Source: Actinotalea sp.
Lineage (GTDB): Bacteria > Actinomycetota > Actinomycetes > Actinomycetales > Cellulomonadaceae
Assembly (NCBI GenBank): GCA_014360395.1
Contig: JACIXM010000302.1
Location: 1-5,175 of the forward strand
Length of the DNA stretch: 5,175 nucleotides
Direction: 5' to 3'
The notes beneath the pieces were generated by a model. The model made no database searches, was not told where the DNA came from, and saw only the letters and a program-made list of their open reading frames with translations. This document shows positions 4,396-5,175 of the stretch, one piece after another. Position numbers and translations under genes: made by a program. The number at the start of each line of letters is the position of its first letter. Positions within the stretch are counted from its first letter, which is position 1.

Positions 4396-5154
4396 ATGAC
4401 CGCAGTCCCAGTGGCTATGACCAGCGCGGCGGGTGTTCCCGCCGGCGCCGGGTCGGCCGCGCCCGGGACGGGTCCCAGCTCGCCCGGGACGACGTCCGGA
4501 CAGCCCGCCTTCGCCCTGCACCTCACCGTGGACCCGGCAGCGGGATCAGCGGGGACAGCGATGCTCGCCGACGTCGCCCGCCGCGTCCTGGCGGTGCTGG
4601 CCGACGCGGGTCCGCACGTGCGGACCCGGTCGCTCCTGGCCGTGACCGCGACCGGCCGGCTCAGCACGGCCGCGGCGCGCGTCGCGCAGGAGCTCGCCGA
4701 CGCCGGCGCCGAGGCCTCCCCGGCCGCGCCGGGCAGCCAGGCGACGGCGCGGGCCGTCGCCGCGTGGCGCGTGCCGTCACCGCGCACGGCGCCCGCCGAG
4801 GAGGCCGCCGTCGCGGCGACGGACGCCGACGGCCCGGACCGGCGTCTCGTGCTCGACGTCGACGCCCGCGAGGTGACCCGCGGCGGCGTCGTCGTCCCCC
4901 TGACGTACAAGGAGCTGGGCCTGCTCGAGCACCTCCTGCGCCACCCCCACCGGGCGGTGCCGCGCGAGGAGCTGCTGCAGGAGGTCTGGCACAAGAACGT
5001 GACGGCACGCACGACCCGGACCATCGACGTCCACGTGCGACGGCTGCGGGAGAAGCTGGGGGTCTCCCTGCGGATCGTCACCGTCCGGGGTGTGGGGTAC
5101 CGCTGGGACCCCACACCCGATGTCGTCCTCGTCGGCTCGGGGGATGCCGACTGA
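4396..5154 (+). CDS. Orphan OmpR/PhoB-type winged-helix regulator without a receiver domain
   Basis: A 252-residue DNA-binding protein. Residues about 149-237 form a complete Trans_reg_C winged helix: LVLDVDAREVTRGGVVVPLTY (the strand scaffold), KELGLLEHLL, then REELLQEVWH, the recognition helix region RTIDVHVRRLREKL (208-221), and the wing IVTVRGVGYRW (227-237). The N-terminal 148 residues show none of the receiver hallmarks (acidic pair, phospho-acceptor Asp, conserved Lys). They comprise a Ala/Gly/Pro-rich tail (1-37), a short possibly folded stretch beginning FALHLTVD (39-46), and another low-complexity linker. No membrane segment is seen. It is therefore not a classical response regulator, and its signal is unknown. 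No histidine kinase gene is adjacent within the window. An in-frame ATG at 4417 is a possible alternative start, but the promoter-like hexamer favours 4396. Proteins of this build occur in Cellulomonas-like actinobacteria as far as I recall. Confidence 0.85.
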   Translation: MTAVPVAMTSAAGVPAGAGSAAPGTGPSSPGTTSGQPAFALHLTVDPAAGSAGTAMLADVARRVLAVLADAGPHVRTRSLLAVTATGRLSTAAARVAQELADAGAEASPAAPGSQATARAVAAWRVPSPRTAPAEEAAVAATDADGPDRRLVLDVDAREVTRGGVVVPLTYKELGLLEHLLRHPHRAVPREELLQEVWHKNVTARTTRTIDVHVRRLREKLGVSLRIVTVRGVGYRWDPTPDVVLVGSGDAD

Positions 5155-5175
5155 GGGCCCCGCGCTGCCGGGCCG

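Noticed and set aside
5155..5175. Possible terminator after the winged-helix gene
   Set aside because: Only 21 bases follow the stop codon and no convincing stem can be completed within the window.

Overview
The window is very GC-rich, with G or C at nearly every third codon position, and carries ordinary chromosomal genes of a high-GC actinobacterium. Protein style, gene content and start signals fit Micrococcales of the Cellulomonas type; this placement is an inference from character, not from a search. No transposon, phage gene, CRISPR array, tRNA or rRNA was recognised.

Layout from the left. A minus-strand gene enters at the left edge: only its first 13 codons and a strong Shine-Dalgarno are visible, and they resemble a class II fructose-bisphosphate aldolase. 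The roughly 125-base gap to its right is packed with hairpins. Next, also on the minus strand, come a GAF-LuxR transcription factor (169-1041) and tadA, the tRNA adenosine-34 deaminase (1097-1675). tadA is divergent from upp, uracil phosphoribosyltransferase (1746-2381), across a 70-base shared promoter region. On the plus strand follow a GNAT acetyltransferase of the BltD/PaiA-like polyamine-acetylase kind (2428-2895), hisS for histidyl-tRNA synthetase (2969-4237), and an orphan OmpR/PhoB-type winged-helix regulator without a receiver domain (4396-5154).

Functionally this is a housekeeping block (tRNA editing, pyrimidine salvage, tRNA charging, acetylation) flanked by two transcription factors whose signals cannot be read from sequence. 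Genes are mostly independently promoted: all six complete genes have a -10-like hexamer ending 6-8 bases before the start codon and no Shine-Dalgarno, the architecture of leaderless mRNAs. The aldolase-like gene is the exception, with a classic Shine-Dalgarno behind a structured leader.

No dramatic new system is evident. The best leads are the uniform leaderless starts, a perfect 32-bp palindrome containing the hisS stop codon, the nested hairpins before the aldolase-like gene, direct repeats at the promoter of the receiver-less regulator, and a HisRS of unusual lineage with a short C-terminal domain. Long open frames opposite the genes are GC-driven shadows and were left out.
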